64,000 bases of DNA from Tropicimonas sediminicola (GCF_900188335.1 NZ_FZOY01000001.1:434001-498000); one strand, 5' to 3'. Counted from the stretch's first letter, positions 36,147-44,706 are shown. Notes: generated from the letters alone by a model not told the origin. Program-made: numbers and translations.

Positions 36147-36701
36147 ATGCCTGCCATTCCCCCGGTCTGCGATTTCGGCTGGAAAGCTCCGGATTTCACC
36201 CTCCCCGGCACCGACGGGCGCGATCACGCCCTGTCGGAGATCGCGGGGCCGCGGGGCACGCTGATCATGTTCATCTGCAACCACTGCCCCTACGTGCTGG
36301 CGGTCATCGACCGGATCGTGCGGGACGGCCGGGAGTTGCAGGGGCTCGGCATCGGCGTGGCCGCGATCTGTTCGAACGACGCGATCAGTTATCCGGCCGA
36401 CAGCTTCGGGCAGATGAAGGTCAAGGCGCGGGAATGGGACCTGCCGTTTCCCTATCTGCACGACGAGAGCCAGCGTGTGGCGAGGGCCTATGATGCGGCC
36501 TGCACGCCCGATTTCTTCGGTCTGAACGCCGATCGCGAATTGCAGTATCGCGGGCGGCTCGATGCCTCGCGCAACAGGGCAGGGCCTGCGGACGCACGGC
36601 GCGACCTTTTCGAGGCGATGAAGCTGATCGCCGAGACCGGACGCGGCCCGCAGGAGCAGGTGGCCTCCATGGGCTGTTCGATCAAATGGAAAGCGGCATG
36701 A
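36147..36701 (+). CDS. Thioredoxin/redoxin-domain (AhpC/TSA-like) protein
   Basis: A 184-residue cytoplasmic thioredoxin-fold protein without a signal peptide. CNHCPYV (about residue 46) is the redox CxxC, and the start is FGWKAPDFTLPGTDGRDHALS, as in AhpC/TSA-family redoxins. It could reduce disulfides, peroxides or persulfides; the exact role is not known. Start ATG 36147 is 8 bases after AGGAGG. It overlaps the next gene by ATGA, so the MBL-fold/redoxin/gph/cbbY genes form one transcript (inference). Confidence 0.85.
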   Translation: MPAIPPVCDFGWKAPDFTLPGTDGRDHALSEIAGPRGTLIMFICNHCPYVLAVIDRIVRDGRELQGLGIGVAAICSNDAISYPADSFGQMKVKAREWDLPFPYLHDESQRVARAYDAACTPDFFGLNADRELQYRGRLDASRNRAGPADARRDLFEAMKLIAETGRGPQEQVASMGCSIKWKAA

Positions 36702-37366
36702 ACATCGTATTCGACCTCGACGGAACCCTGATCGACAGCGCGCCGGATATCCAGGCGGTGTCGGAGATCATTCTCGGGCAGTTGGGCAAGGAGCCGCTGA
36801 CCATCGCGGAGACCCGCAGCTTCGTCGGCGAGGGCGCCAAGGTCCTCGTGAGCCGCATGATGGCCGCGCGGGGGATCGAGGAGACGCCGGAGAGCCACGC
36901 GCGGATCTACGGCGATTTCGTCGCGCAGTACGAATACGCGGTGGAGAAGGCCGTGTTCTACCCCGGTGTCGTCGATGCGCTTGCGGTGTTGAAGGCGGCG
37001 GGGCATCGGCTGGGGCTCTGTACCAACAAGCCGGAACTGCCGGCACGGGCGGTCATCCGGCACATGGGGCTGGAGCCGACCTTCGATGCCGTGGTCGCCG
37101 CCGGGATGATCGACAGCCGCAAGCCCGAGCCGGACATGCTGTTGAAGACGGTCGAGGACATGGGCGGCGGCGCGACGCTCTACGTGGGCGACAGCGAGAT
37201 CGACGCCGAAACCGCCCGCCGCGCCGAGATCCCCTTCGCGCTCTACACCGAGGGGTATCGCAAGTCCCCGATTGCGGCCATGCCGCACGACTGGAGCTTC
37301 GACCATTTCGACCGGCTGCAGGAGATCGTGATCGAGGCCGTAGCGCGGCAGACCGCGGCCGAATGA
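36698..37366 (+). CDS. gph: HAD hydrolase, phosphoglycolate phosphatase type (Gph/CbbZ)
   Basis: A 222-residue HAD phosphatase beginning MNIVFDLDGTLIDSAPDI, where motif I holds the nucleophile Asp. Motif II is seen in LGLCTNKPE and motifs III/IV in SRKPEPDMLL and LYVGDSEIDAETAR. Such enzymes clear 2-phosphoglycolate after Rubisco oxygenation or DNA repair. Overlaps its neighbours at both ends by ATGA. Confidence 0.85.
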   Translation: MNIVFDLDGTLIDSAPDIQAVSEIILGQLGKEPLTIAETRSFVGEGAKVLVSRMMAARGIEETPESHARIYGDFVAQYEYAVEKAVFYPGVVDALAVLKAAGHRLGLCTNKPELPARAVIRHMGLEPTFDAVVAAGMIDSRKPEPDMLLKTVEDMGGGATLYVGDSEIDAETARRAEIPFALYTEGYRKSPIAAMPHDWSFDHFDRLQEIVIEAVARQTAAE

Positions 37367-38055
37367 AGGCGCTGATTTTCGACGTCGACGGGACCCTCGC
37401 GGAAACCGAGGACCTCCACCGGCAGGCCTTCAACGCGGCCTTCGCGGAGGCGGGCCTGGACTGGCACTGGGACGATGCACTCAACCGCGAATTGCTGGCG
37501 GTCTCGGGCGGGATCGAGCGGATGGGGTTTTTCCAGGAAAGCCTGCCGGAAGCGGCGCGGCTCGGCGCGACCGCGCTCGGACGGGTCTACGAAGGCAAGC
37601 GCGGGCATTATGCAAGGATGCTGGCAGGCGGGGCGCTCGGCCTGCGGCCCGGCGTGGCCGACCTGATCAGGGCGGCCCGCGACGCGGGGATCGGGCGGGC
37701 GGTGGTGACGGCTGCGAGCGCGGAGAGCTTCAACGCGCTGGCGCAGGGGTGCCTGCCCGGCCCGGTTTCAGGGCTGTTCGATCTTGTGATTACCGGCAGC
37801 GACGTGTCGGCCAAGAAGCCGGACCCGGAGGGCTATCGCCTGGCGCTGGCCGGGCTGGGGATCGCGGCGGAAGAGGCGCTGGTCTTCGAGGACAGCCCGG
37901 TCGGGTATGCCGCGGCCGTTGCGGCGGGAATCCCTGTCGTCGTCACGCCTTCGGCGCATTCACCACAAGGTATGGCCTATCCTGCGGCGGTCGCGGTCCT
38001 GCCATCGCTCGAACGGGACCACTGGCCGAGCTTTGGATTTCCTCCGGCCGATTGA
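37363..38055 (+). CDS. cbbY: CbbY-type HAD sugar-phosphate phosphatase
   Basis: A 230-residue HAD hydrolase. MKALIFDVDGTLAETEDLHR and LLAVSGGIERM are close to CbbY, which dephosphorylates the Rubisco inhibitor xylulose-1,5-bisphosphate. KKPDPEGYRLAL and VFEDSPVGYAAA complete the HAD motifs. With gph this is a pair often near Calvin-cycle genes, yet no cbbLS or cbbM occurs in this window. It could also act on other sugar phosphates. Confidence 0.82.
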   Translation: MKALIFDVDGTLAETEDLHRQAFNAAFAEAGLDWHWDDALNRELLAVSGGIERMGFFQESLPEAARLGATALGRVYEGKRGHYARMLAGGALGLRPGVADLIRAARDAGIGRAVVTAASAESFNALAQGCLPGPVSGLFDLVITGSDVSAKKPDPEGYRLALAGLGIAAEEALVFEDSPVGYAAAVAAGIPVVVTPSAHSPQGMAYPAAVAVLPSLERDHWPSFGFPPAD

Positions 38056-38119
38056 CCGGCGAGGCGGGGCTCCCGCCGGTCGTCGGCGCATCGAAGATGC
38101 GCTCCTCCCGTTGGGCGTG

Positions 38120-38171
38120 GCCGCGCGCAAGCGCGCGGCGCCTCTGGCGGGGATATTGGAGGACAGGTGAA
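38120..38171. repeat. Dispersed intergenic repeat, copy 3 (minus orientation)
   Basis: A hairpin GCCGCGCGC / GCGCGCGGC (38120-38139, only a 2-base loop) is followed by the core, read on the minus strand as CTGTCCTCCAATATCCCCGC (about 38166-38147). It separates cbbY from the convergent YscW-META gene and may help end transcription. Confidence 0.55.
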
Positions 38172-38180
38172 GCGGGCGGG

Positions 38181-38933
38181 TCAGAAATCGACCGCCCGGA
38201 AGGTTGCGAGGGTCTCGCCTTCGGGTCCGACAAGCTCCATCTGCTCGCCGCTCACGCGGTGCTCCGACGCGGCCTCGAGCATTTCGCCGAGCGAGCGTTC
38301 CAGCGCGTCGAGGGGCGGCGGGCATGCCATCATCGTCGCAGCCCCGGGCAGGAAGCGGACGGATGGACCGTTCAGCTCGTAGCCGCCGCGGATCATGTTG
38401 CAGCCGACGGTCGCGTTGTAGCTGCCATCCGTGCGCAGGATGACATGGGGCTCGCGCGCGTTGTCCTGCACCTCGATCGGGGTGTCGCCGAGGGTCAGGA
38501 TCTTCCAGTATGTGTTGACGAAATCCACGTCGGGCTTCGGCGGCGGGGTGTCGTTTGCCATCTTGAGGATCATCTCCACGTCGGTACCGCCGCCCCGCGT
38601 CAGCACGGGATAGGCCGTGTCCGTGATCATGAGAAGCCTGTCCCCCTCGATGACGCGGGCCATCACGGTATAGCTGTGCGCGGGATCGATGCGGGCGGGG
38701 TCGTAGGCAAAGGCGAAGCGGTACGGCGGCGCGCCCGGCTCGGGGATCCGGTATGTCGCGAGAACCTCGGCCGGCGCATCGGCGCGGGAGACGTCCTGAA
38801 ACGAGATCACGACCTCGGCCGAGGGCGGCAACATGATGCGTTGCAGGTAGGTCACCGTTCCGGTCAGCGTCTCGGCGATGCCGGGGGCAGGCGCTCCGAT
38901 CAGGGCCATGAGAGCGAGAAGAAATGAACGCAT
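38181..38933 (-). CDS. Periplasmic YbaY/YscW-like and META-domain fusion protein
   Basis: A 250-residue secreted protein. Sec signal peptide, residues 1-20 (MRSFLLALMALIGAPAPGIA). Residues 21-125 resemble the YscW/YbaY (type III pilotin-like) domain: LTGTVTYLQRIMLPPSAEVV and YRFAFAYDPARIDP. Residues 135-245 match the META/HslJ domain: WKILTLGDTPIEV, HVILRTDGSYNATVGCNMIR and ATMMACPPPLDALERSLGEM, with the typical Cys pair. No lipobox Cys. Both domains are known from stress-related envelope proteins; the job is unknown. Confidence 0.8.
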   Translation of the reverse strand: MRSFLLALMALIGAPAPGIAETLTGTVTYLQRIMLPPSAEVVISFQDVSRADAPAEVLATYRIPEPGAPPYRFAFAYDPARIDPAHSYTVMARVIEGDRLLMITDTAYPVLTRGGGTDVEMILKMANDTPPPKPDVDFVNTYWKILTLGDTPIEVQDNAREPHVILRTDGSYNATVGCNMIRGGYELNGPSVRFLPGAATMMACPPPLDALERSLGEMLEAASEHRVSGEQMELVGPEGETLATFRAVDF

Positions 38934-39063
38934 GAAAAACTCCCTCGGGTGCGGCCTCGCTGCAGATCCTCGGCAGTCCGGGATTGGCCGGTCGCGGCAA
39001 AGACTAGCAGCGCCTTCCGGGCGAGGCGACCAGAAAGCAGGATGGATCGTGAGCCGCCTGTTC

Positions 39064-39504
39064 TCAGGCCTTCTCGATCTGCAGCAGGGAGTGCAGGCCG
39101 GCGTTGTCCTTGACCAGGTCGGCCAGCGTCACGTCGTCGAGCGCGTGGTAGAAGGCTTCGAGCGCGACCGAGAGGTGCCCCCGCAGCCGGCAGCTTGCGG
39201 TGAGCGGGCAATGGTTGTCGGATCCCGCGAAACACTCGGCGAAGGGAACGTTCGCCTCGAACACGCGAAAGACCTGCCCGACGCTGAGCGATTCCGGCGC
39301 CACCTTGAGACGAACGCCACCGTTGCGCCCGCGCGCCGTCTCGATGAACCCGGTCTGGCCAAGCATGTTGATCACGACGCCGAGGTGGTTTTCCGAGGAG
39401 TTGCAGGCTTCGGCGATCTCGGATTTCCGCACCGTCCTGTCCGTGTTGATCGCACAGAACATGAGTGCGCGCATCGCCAGGTTGGTGCGAACGGTCAAAC
39501 GCAT
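39064..39504 (-). CDS. nsrR: Rrf2-family regulator, NsrR-like
   Basis: A 146-residue winged-helix protein. MRLTVRTNLAMRALMFCAIN and the wing RGRNGGVRLK match the family, and three cysteines (CFAGSDNHCPLTASC; spacing C-X7-C-X5-C, about residues 91-105) would hold a [2Fe-2S] or [4Fe-4S] cluster. The HCPLTASCRLRG and VTLADLVKDNAGLHSLL tails are like NsrR, the nitric-oxide sensor, rather than IscR, though RirA-type spacing also fits. It is divergent from cydDC-cydAB and is the obvious candidate to control it. The start was set at MRLT. Confidence 0.78.
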   Translation of the reverse strand: MRLTVRTNLAMRALMFCAINTDRTVRKSEIAEACNSSENHLGVVINMLGQTGFIETARGRNGGVRLKVAPESLSVGQVFRVFEANVPFAECFAGSDNHCPLTASCRLRGHLSVALEAFYHALDDVTLADLVKDNAGLHSLLQIEKA

Positions 39505-39559
39505 GTCGAGCACATCCTTTCCAATGCAGGGCCGCTCGGGCATCAGGGCCGGCCCTGTC

Positions 39560-39599
39560 TTGATACAGGTCACGTACCTTACACCGATACCTGTATAAA
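39560..39599 (+). promoter_or_regulatory. cydD promoter region with FNR-like box and inverted repeat
   Basis: TTGAT-ACAG-GTCAC (39560-39573) matches the FNR motif TTGAT-N4-(A/G)TCAA except for its last base. TATAAA (39594-39599) is a strong -10. A start near 39607-39608 would put the FNR box close to -41.5 (class II). ATACAGGT (39563-39570) and ACCTGTAT (39589-39596) form a perfect 8-bp inverted repeat across the promoter, a possible operator for the divergent Rrf2 regulator. Confidence 0.6.
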
Positions 39600-39617
39600 T
39601 GCATCGAGAATGAATCT

Positions 39618-41315
39618 ATGGGAAGTCCATTGAGCGGAAAAGACGCGAGTCCGGCCGGCTTGAGGCTATTGGACGCGGTGACGCCGGAGAAGGCGCGGCT
39701 CGACCGGGCCGGCTGGGTTTCGGTCGTCGCGGCCCTGCTGTGGTTGCCGCAGGCCGGCGCGGTTGCGTGGCTGTTGTCCGAACTGGTGCACGGTCGGGCG
39801 ACGATCAGCGCCAGCTTGACGGGGACGGTAGGGTTTGCCGCTCTGGGCATCCTGCGCGCGTGGCTGCAGGCGCTGTCGGACAGGCTCTCGGTCGAGGCGG
39901 CGGACGGGGTGCTCGCGGTCGAAAGATCTGCCCTGATCCGAAGGGAAGGGCGGCGTTCACCCATGGCCGGCGGCCCCGGGTCCGCGGCGGTCGCGGCGCT
40001 GGCCTCCGAGAAGCTGGCGGCGCTTGCACCGTATCTCACCCGGTACAGGCCGGCCTGGCTGCGCGCGGCGGTAGTGCCGCTGGTGATCCTCGCGGTCTCG
40101 GCCTGGTGCTCCTGGGCGGTCGCTTTGGTTCTGCTGGTCGCGGGGCCGTTGATCCCGGTCTTCATGGCTCTGGTGGGGATGGCGGCCCGCGATGCCAGCG
40201 CGCGCCAGATGGAGGAGATCGGGAGCCTAAACACCCGGTTGCTGGAACGGTTGCAGGCGCTGGTTGACATTCGACTGCTCGACGGGCGGACGCAGGTTCT
40301 GGGAGGGTTTGCGGAGCGCGCGGAGGCGCTGCGCGCGCGCACGATGGAGGTGCTTCGAATCGCCTTCCTGTCGTCGGCCGTGCTGGAGCTGTTCTCGGCG
40401 CTCGGGGTGGCGATGGTCGCGGTCTATGTCGGGTTCTCGCTGCTCGGCACGATCTCCTTCGGAGCGTGGGCCACGCCGCTGACCATGGGGCAGGGCATCT
40501 TCCTGTTGTTGCTGGCACCGGAGTTCTTCCAGCCTTTGCGGGACGTGGCCGCGGCCTGGCACGACAAGGCGGCGGCGACGGCCGTTGCGGCGGAACTGGC
40601 GGAAGCGGAGGCGGAGGTTTCTGTCGCTCTGGTCGGCGCGGGCGTAACTGCCGTGCCTTTGCCCGGGGCGCCGTCGCTGCAGACGGTGGGCTTGGAGGTG
40701 CTTGCGGCGCCGGGGCTTCGATTGCGCTTTCCGGATTTCACGGTGCCGGCCGGAGGAAGCTGCGCTCTTGTCGGGGCGAGCGGGCAGGGGAAATCCACGC
40801 TACTGGCCGCGCTCGCGGGGCTCGTGCCGGTTTCCGGGGGCGAGATCCGGGTTGCCGGGCATCGGCTGGGGGACGCGGCCGCCGATGCCTGGCGGATGCG
40901 CATTGGCTGGGTGCCGCAAGCGCCGCATTTCTTCGCGGCCTCGCTCGGGGCCAACCTGCGTCTTGGCGAGCCGGGAGCCAGCGCGGAGGAGGTTCGGATG
41001 GCGCTGGACGTCGCGCGGGCGCGGGATGTTCTGGAGCGGATGCCGCGCGGGCTTCTGAGCCGGCTGGGCGAGACCGGGGCCGGGGTGTCGGGTGGCGAGG
41101 CGCGGCGCCTGATGCTGGCCCGCGCAGCACTCGGCGCGGCCGATGTGATCCTCGCGGACGAGCCCACGTCGAACCTCGATGCCGAGACGGCCGCGGCGGT
41201 GACGGACAGCCTGCTGGCGCTCGCTCGCGGCGGCGCGACGCTGGTGGTGGCCACCCACGATCCGGCTCTCGCCGCGCGCATGGATCAACAGATCACGCTG
41301 GAGACGACCGTATGA
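39618..41315 (+). CDS. cydD: Cytochrome bd biogenesis ABC transporter subunit CydD
   Basis: A 565-residue fused membrane/ATPase half of the CydDC thiol (glutathione/cysteine or haem-linked) exporter that is needed to mature cytochrome bd. Six membrane helices occupy residues 1-300; the ABC domain has Walker A VGASGQGKSTLLAAL (about 380), signature GVSGGEARRLMLARA and Walker B VILADEPTSNLDAE. No strong ribosome binding site precedes ATG 39618, so the transcript may be nearly leaderless. Overlaps cydC by ATGA. Confidence 0.93.
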   Translation: MGSPLSGKDASPAGLRLLDAVTPEKARLDRAGWVSVVAALLWLPQAGAVAWLLSELVHGRATISASLTGTVGFAALGILRAWLQALSDRLSVEAADGVLAVERSALIRREGRRSPMAGGPGSAAVAALASEKLAALAPYLTRYRPAWLRAAVVPLVILAVSAWCSWAVALVLLVAGPLIPVFMALVGMAARDASARQMEEIGSLNTRLLERLQALVDIRLLDGRTQVLGGFAERAEALRARTMEVLRIAFLSSAVLELFSALGVAMVAVYVGFSLLGTISFGAWATPLTMGQGIFLLLLAPEFFQPLRDVAAAWHDKAAATAVAAELAEAEAEVSVALVGAGVTAVPLPGAPSLQTVGLEVLAAPGLRLRFPDFTVPAGGSCALVGASGQGKSTLLAALAGLVPVSGGEIRVAGHRLGDAAADAWRMRIGWVPQAPHFFAASLGANLRLGEPGASAEEVRMALDVARARDVLERMPRGLLSRLGETGAGVSGGEARRLMLARAALGAADVILADEPTSNLDAETAAAVTDSLLALARGGATLVVATHDPALAARMDQQITLETTV

Positions 41316-42973
41316 CCCGGCACCTGCTCTCCGTCTTCGCGATGATCCTGCGGTCGGAAAGCTGGGCGCTGGCGCGCGGCATCGCGCTGTCGGTCGTGGT
41401 GCTGTCGATGGGGGCGACGCTGCTCGGACTGTCCGGCTGGTTCATCGTCGCGGCAGGGGCTGCGGGACTGGCCGGCACCGGCGCGGTGTTCGACGTGTTT
41501 CGCCCCAGTGCCGCCGTCCGTTTCCTGGCGCTTGGCCGGACCGCGGCGCGTTATGGCGAGCGGTTGCTCACCCACGATGCCACGCTCAGGGCGCTGGCGC
41601 TGCTGCGCGTGCGCCTGCTGGCGCGGATCTCCGCCGCGCCGTTTGAGGTGATGAGCCGGTTTCGAGGTGCGCAGGTGCTGGGCCGGCTGACCGCCGATGT
41701 CGACGCGCTGGACGGCGTCGCGCTGCGGCTGGTGATCCCGCTGCTCGCCGGCGGCGTGACGCTGGCCGGGGCCTGGGCCGTGCTGGCCTGGCTTGTCGAT
41801 CCGAGGGTCGCGTCCTGGTCGGTGCTCGGTCTGGCGGCCGGATCGGCGCTGGCCCTGGGCTGGGCCATGCGGGCGAGTGCCCGGCCCTCGCGGTTGGCGG
41901 CGGCGGCGGATCAGGCGTTCCGCGTGCGGGTGATCGACCACCTGCGCGGGCGGGCGATGCTGGCCTTTGCCGGGCAGCTCGACAGCTCGCTTGCCTCCGT
42001 TCTGGATGCTGATGCGAGAGCCCGACGTGCGGGGCTTCAGGTCGCGCGGGTGGAGCGGCGGGCCGGGGTGCTTGTCTCGGTGGCCGTGACCCTTGCGGCG
42101 GCCGGAGCGCTCCTGCTCGGGGCGGAACTCGCCCGCGGCGGGGTGATCACGGCGCCAAAGGTGGCGCTCGCGGTGCTGGCGGTCCTGGCGCTGGCCGAGA
42201 CGGTCGCGCCGTTGCGGCGGGGCGTGGCGGAGATCGGAGCGATGCGGGATGCTGCCCGGCGGGTGAACCGGATGCTGCAGACCACGCCCGACCCGCGGCC
42301 GATGCCCGCCGGACCCCAACCAGACATTGCGCCGGGGCTGCAGCTCGACACCGTGACGCTCGCTGCTCCGGGGGCCCGGCAGCCGCTGTTTGCCGGGGTG
42401 AACCTCACCGTGGCTCCGGGAGAGACGGTGGCGTTGACCGGGCCGAGCGGGATCGGGAAGTCCACGCTTCTGAACGCGGTTGCCGGCCTAACTGCCGTGC
42501 AGGGCGGGCGTATTCTGATCGGTGAAAGGCCGGTCGGCGACTGGACGGAGCCGGACCTGCGGGCCGTGCTGGGCTATCTCCCACAGCGATCCGCCCTGAT
42601 CAGCGGCACGATCGCGGAGAACCTGAGGCTTGGCGCGCCCGATGCCGGGGACGCGGCGTTGCACGCGGTGCTCGCCGACGTGGCGCTTGACGGCGTGGTG
42701 CGCCGGATGGGCGGGCTCGACGCGCGGCTCGGGGAGGGTGGCAAGGGCCTCTCGGGGGGCGAAGCGCGACGACTGGTACTGGCCCGCGTCCTGCTCCGGC
42801 GGCCGCGGATCCTGCTGCTCGACGAACCGACCGAGGGGCTGGACCGGGAGACCGCAGCCCGGGTTCTGCAAGGGGTTCGGCGCGCCTGTCCGGACGCCGC
42901 GATCCTTCTCTCGGCCCATCGCAAAGTTGAACGCGGCTGGGCCAATCGCGCCTTGCCTCTCATACGTCTGTGA
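41312..42973 (+). CDS. cydC: Cytochrome bd biogenesis ABC transporter subunit CydC
   Basis: A 553-residue partner of CydD: N-terminal membrane domain (MTRHLLSVFAMILRSESWAL... to about 300) and ABC domain with Walker A TGPSGIGKSTLLNAV, signature GLSGGEARRLVLAR and Walker B ILLLDEPTEGLDRE. The long reading upstream in this frame overlaps cydD and is not real. cydA starts 113 bases later, after a spacer full of regulatory signals. Confidence 0.93.
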   Translation: MTRHLLSVFAMILRSESWALARGIALSVVVLSMGATLLGLSGWFIVAAGAAGLAGTGAVFDVFRPSAAVRFLALGRTAARYGERLLTHDATLRALALLRVRLLARISAAPFEVMSRFRGAQVLGRLTADVDALDGVALRLVIPLLAGGVTLAGAWAVLAWLVDPRVASWSVLGLAAGSALALGWAMRASARPSRLAAAADQAFRVRVIDHLRGRAMLAFAGQLDSSLASVLDADARARRAGLQVARVERRAGVLVSVAVTLAAAGALLLGAELARGGVITAPKVALAVLAVLALAETVAPLRRGVAEIGAMRDAARRVNRMLQTTPDPRPMPAGPQPDIAPGLQLDTVTLAAPGARQPLFAGVNLTVAPGETVALTGPSGIGKSTLLNAVAGLTAVQGGRILIGERPVGDWTEPDLRAVLGYLPQRSALISGTIAENLRLGAPDAGDAALHAVLADVALDGVVRRMGGLDARLGEGGKGLSGGEARRLVLARVLLRRPRILLLDEPTEGLDRETAARVLQGVRRACPDAAILLSAHRKVERGWANRALPLIRL

Positions 42974-42989
42974 TGGAAGTCCGGTCTTA

Positions 42990-43003
42990 TTGATGTGTAT
43001 CAA
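42990..43003. promoter_or_regulatory. Perfect FNR box upstream of cydA
   Basis: TTGAT-GTGT-ATCAA (42990-43003) is an exact match to TTGAT-N4-ATCAA. It lies 83 bases before the cydA start. FNR (FnrL) activates under low oxygen, which suits a high-affinity oxidase. The motif is a known one; the regulation is inferred. It implies an internal promoter between cydC and cydA. Confidence 0.82.
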
Positions 43004-43006
43004 GGT

Positions 43007-43026
43007 GCATTCAGGAAACCGAATGC
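43007..43026. promoter_or_regulatory. GCATTC-N8-GAATGC palindrome (SqrR-type operator candidate) upstream of cydA
   Basis: ATTC (43009-43012), AGGAAACC, GAAT (43021-43024), with flanking GC on both sides to give 6-bp arms. It has the same ATTC-N8-GAAT form as the site at 35104. It lies 3 bases after the FNR box and ahead of the probable -10 (GATAAA, 43038-43043, or TATG nearby), a place fit for a repressor. Confidence 0.6.
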
Positions 43027-43086
43027 AAAAGCCGGTTGATAAAGATATGTGAGAGATGCTCATTTAAACACTGACGGAGGCCCTTC

Positions 43087-44700
43087 ATGGAACTCGACGT
43101 ACTGGAGTTGTCGCGCCTGCAATTCGCGATGACGGCCATGTATCACTTCCTCTTCGTGCCGCTCACGCTCGGTCTGTCGATCATCGTGGCGATCATGGAG
43201 ACGGTCTATGTGATGACCAACCGTCCGATCTGGCGCCAGATGACGAAGTTCTGGGGTACGCTTTTCGGCATCAACTTCGTGCTCGGCGTGGCCACGGGCA
43301 TCACGATGGAGTTCCAGTTCGGCATGAACTGGGCCTATTACAGCCATTACGTGGGAGACATCTTCGGCGCGCCGCTGGCGATCGAGGGGCTGATGGCCTT
43401 CTTCATGGAGGCGACCTTCGTCGGGTTGTTCTTCTTCGGATGGGACAAGCTCAGCAAGCGTGCGCACCTGGTCGTTGCGTGGCTGGTCGCCATCGGCTCC
43501 AACTTCTCGGCCCTCTGGATCCTGATCGCCAACGGCTGGATGCAGAACCCGGTGGGCGCGGAGTTCAACCCGGTCTCCATGCGAATGGAGATGACGAGCT
43601 TTTTCGAGGTCGTGTTCAACGAGGTCGCGCAGGCCAAGTTCGTGCATACGGTATCGGCCGGATACGTCACGGCCTCGGTCTTCGTGCTGGGGGTTTCCTC
43701 CTGGTACCTGCTGAAGGGGCGGCACATCGACCTGGCCCGCAGGTCGATCGCGGTGGCGGCCTCCTTCGGGCTGGCCTCGGCGCTCTCGGTCGTGGTGCTC
43801 GGCGACGAGTCCGGCTACGAGGCGACGCTGAACCAGAAGATGAAGCTCGCCGCGATCGAGGGCATGTGGCACACCGAGCCCGCGCCGGCCTCCTTCACCC
43901 TGGTCGGTTTCCCGGACAGCGAGGCGCGCGAGACGCATTACGCGATCCACATTCCCTGGATGATGGGTCTGATCGGCACCCGGTCCCTGACCGAGGAGAT
44001 CCCGGGCATCACCGAGCTTGTCGAGGCTGCCGAGGGGCGGATCCGGTCCGGCATCCTGGCCTATGACGCCCTGGTGCAGATCCGCGAGCTGAAGGAGTCG
44101 GCGCCGGCCAACCTCACCGCGCAGTTCGAGGCGCATAGCGACGACCTGGGCTATGCCTTCCTGCTCAAGCGCTATGTCGACGATCCCCGCGAGGCCACCG
44201 AAGAGCAGATCGTCATGGCCGCGAACGACACGGTGCCGACCGTCTGGCCGCTGTTCTGGGCGTTCCGGATCATGGTCGGGCTCGGCTTCGCCTTCATCGG
44301 TCTCATGGTCTATTTCTTCTACCGCGCCAACTGGAAGGGCATGACCTTCCCGCGGCCGGCGCTGCATCTCGCCGTCTGGATGATCCCGGCGCCCTGGATC
44401 GCCGCGGAACTCGGGTGGTTCGTGGCCGAATACGGGCGTCAGCCCTGGACGGTGGACGGGGTCCTGCCGACGGCGATGTCGGTCAGTCACCTGACCATTT
44501 CCGACCTGCTCATTACGCTGGCCGGCTTCATCACCTTCTACACGATCCTCTTCGTGGTCGAGATCGGCCTGATGCTGAAATACATCCGCAAGGGCCCCTA
44601 CATGGACGTCGCCGAAACCGATGCCTGGATGGAAAAACACGAGCATCGCCTGCGCACCCATGACGGCCGCGTTCCCGGCATCTCCACCCCGGCGGAGTGA
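43087..44700 (+). CDS. cydA: Cytochrome bd ubiquinol oxidase subunit I
   Basis: A 537-residue quinol oxidase core subunit with nine predicted helices, reducing O2 to water with ubiquinol. RLQFAMTAMYHFLFVPLTLG puts a haem-b595 His at residue 20; GMNWAYYSHYVGDIFGAPLA and IEGLMAFFMEATFVGLFFFG are diagnostic; the periplasmic Q-loop lies around residues 245-350. The length suggests the long Q-loop (bd-I-like) form. Cytochrome bd is resistant to sulfide, NO and cyanide, which fits the nearby operators. Confidence 0.97.
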   Translation: MELDVLELSRLQFAMTAMYHFLFVPLTLGLSIIVAIMETVYVMTNRPIWRQMTKFWGTLFGINFVLGVATGITMEFQFGMNWAYYSHYVGDIFGAPLAIEGLMAFFMEATFVGLFFFGWDKLSKRAHLVVAWLVAIGSNFSALWILIANGWMQNPVGAEFNPVSMRMEMTSFFEVVFNEVAQAKFVHTVSAGYVTASVFVLGVSSWYLLKGRHIDLARRSIAVAASFGLASALSVVVLGDESGYEATLNQKMKLAAIEGMWHTEPAPASFTLVGFPDSEARETHYAIHIPWMMGLIGTRSLTEEIPGITELVEAAEGRIRSGILAYDALVQIRELKESAPANLTAQFEAHSDDLGYAFLLKRYVDDPREATEEQIVMAANDTVPTVWPLFWAFRIMVGLGFAFIGLMVYFFYRANWKGMTFPRPALHLAVWMIPAPWIAAELGWFVAEYGRQPWTVDGVLPTAMSVSHLTISDLLITLAGFITFYTILFVVEIGLMLKYIRKGPYMDVAETDAWMEKHEHRLRTHDGRVPGISTPAE

Positions 44701-44706
44701 ACGACA

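Noticed and set aside
40466-42973. Long reading of the cydC frame starting within cydD
   Set aside because: The first part is an out-of-frame reading of cydD; the true start is ATG 41312 with ATGA overlap.
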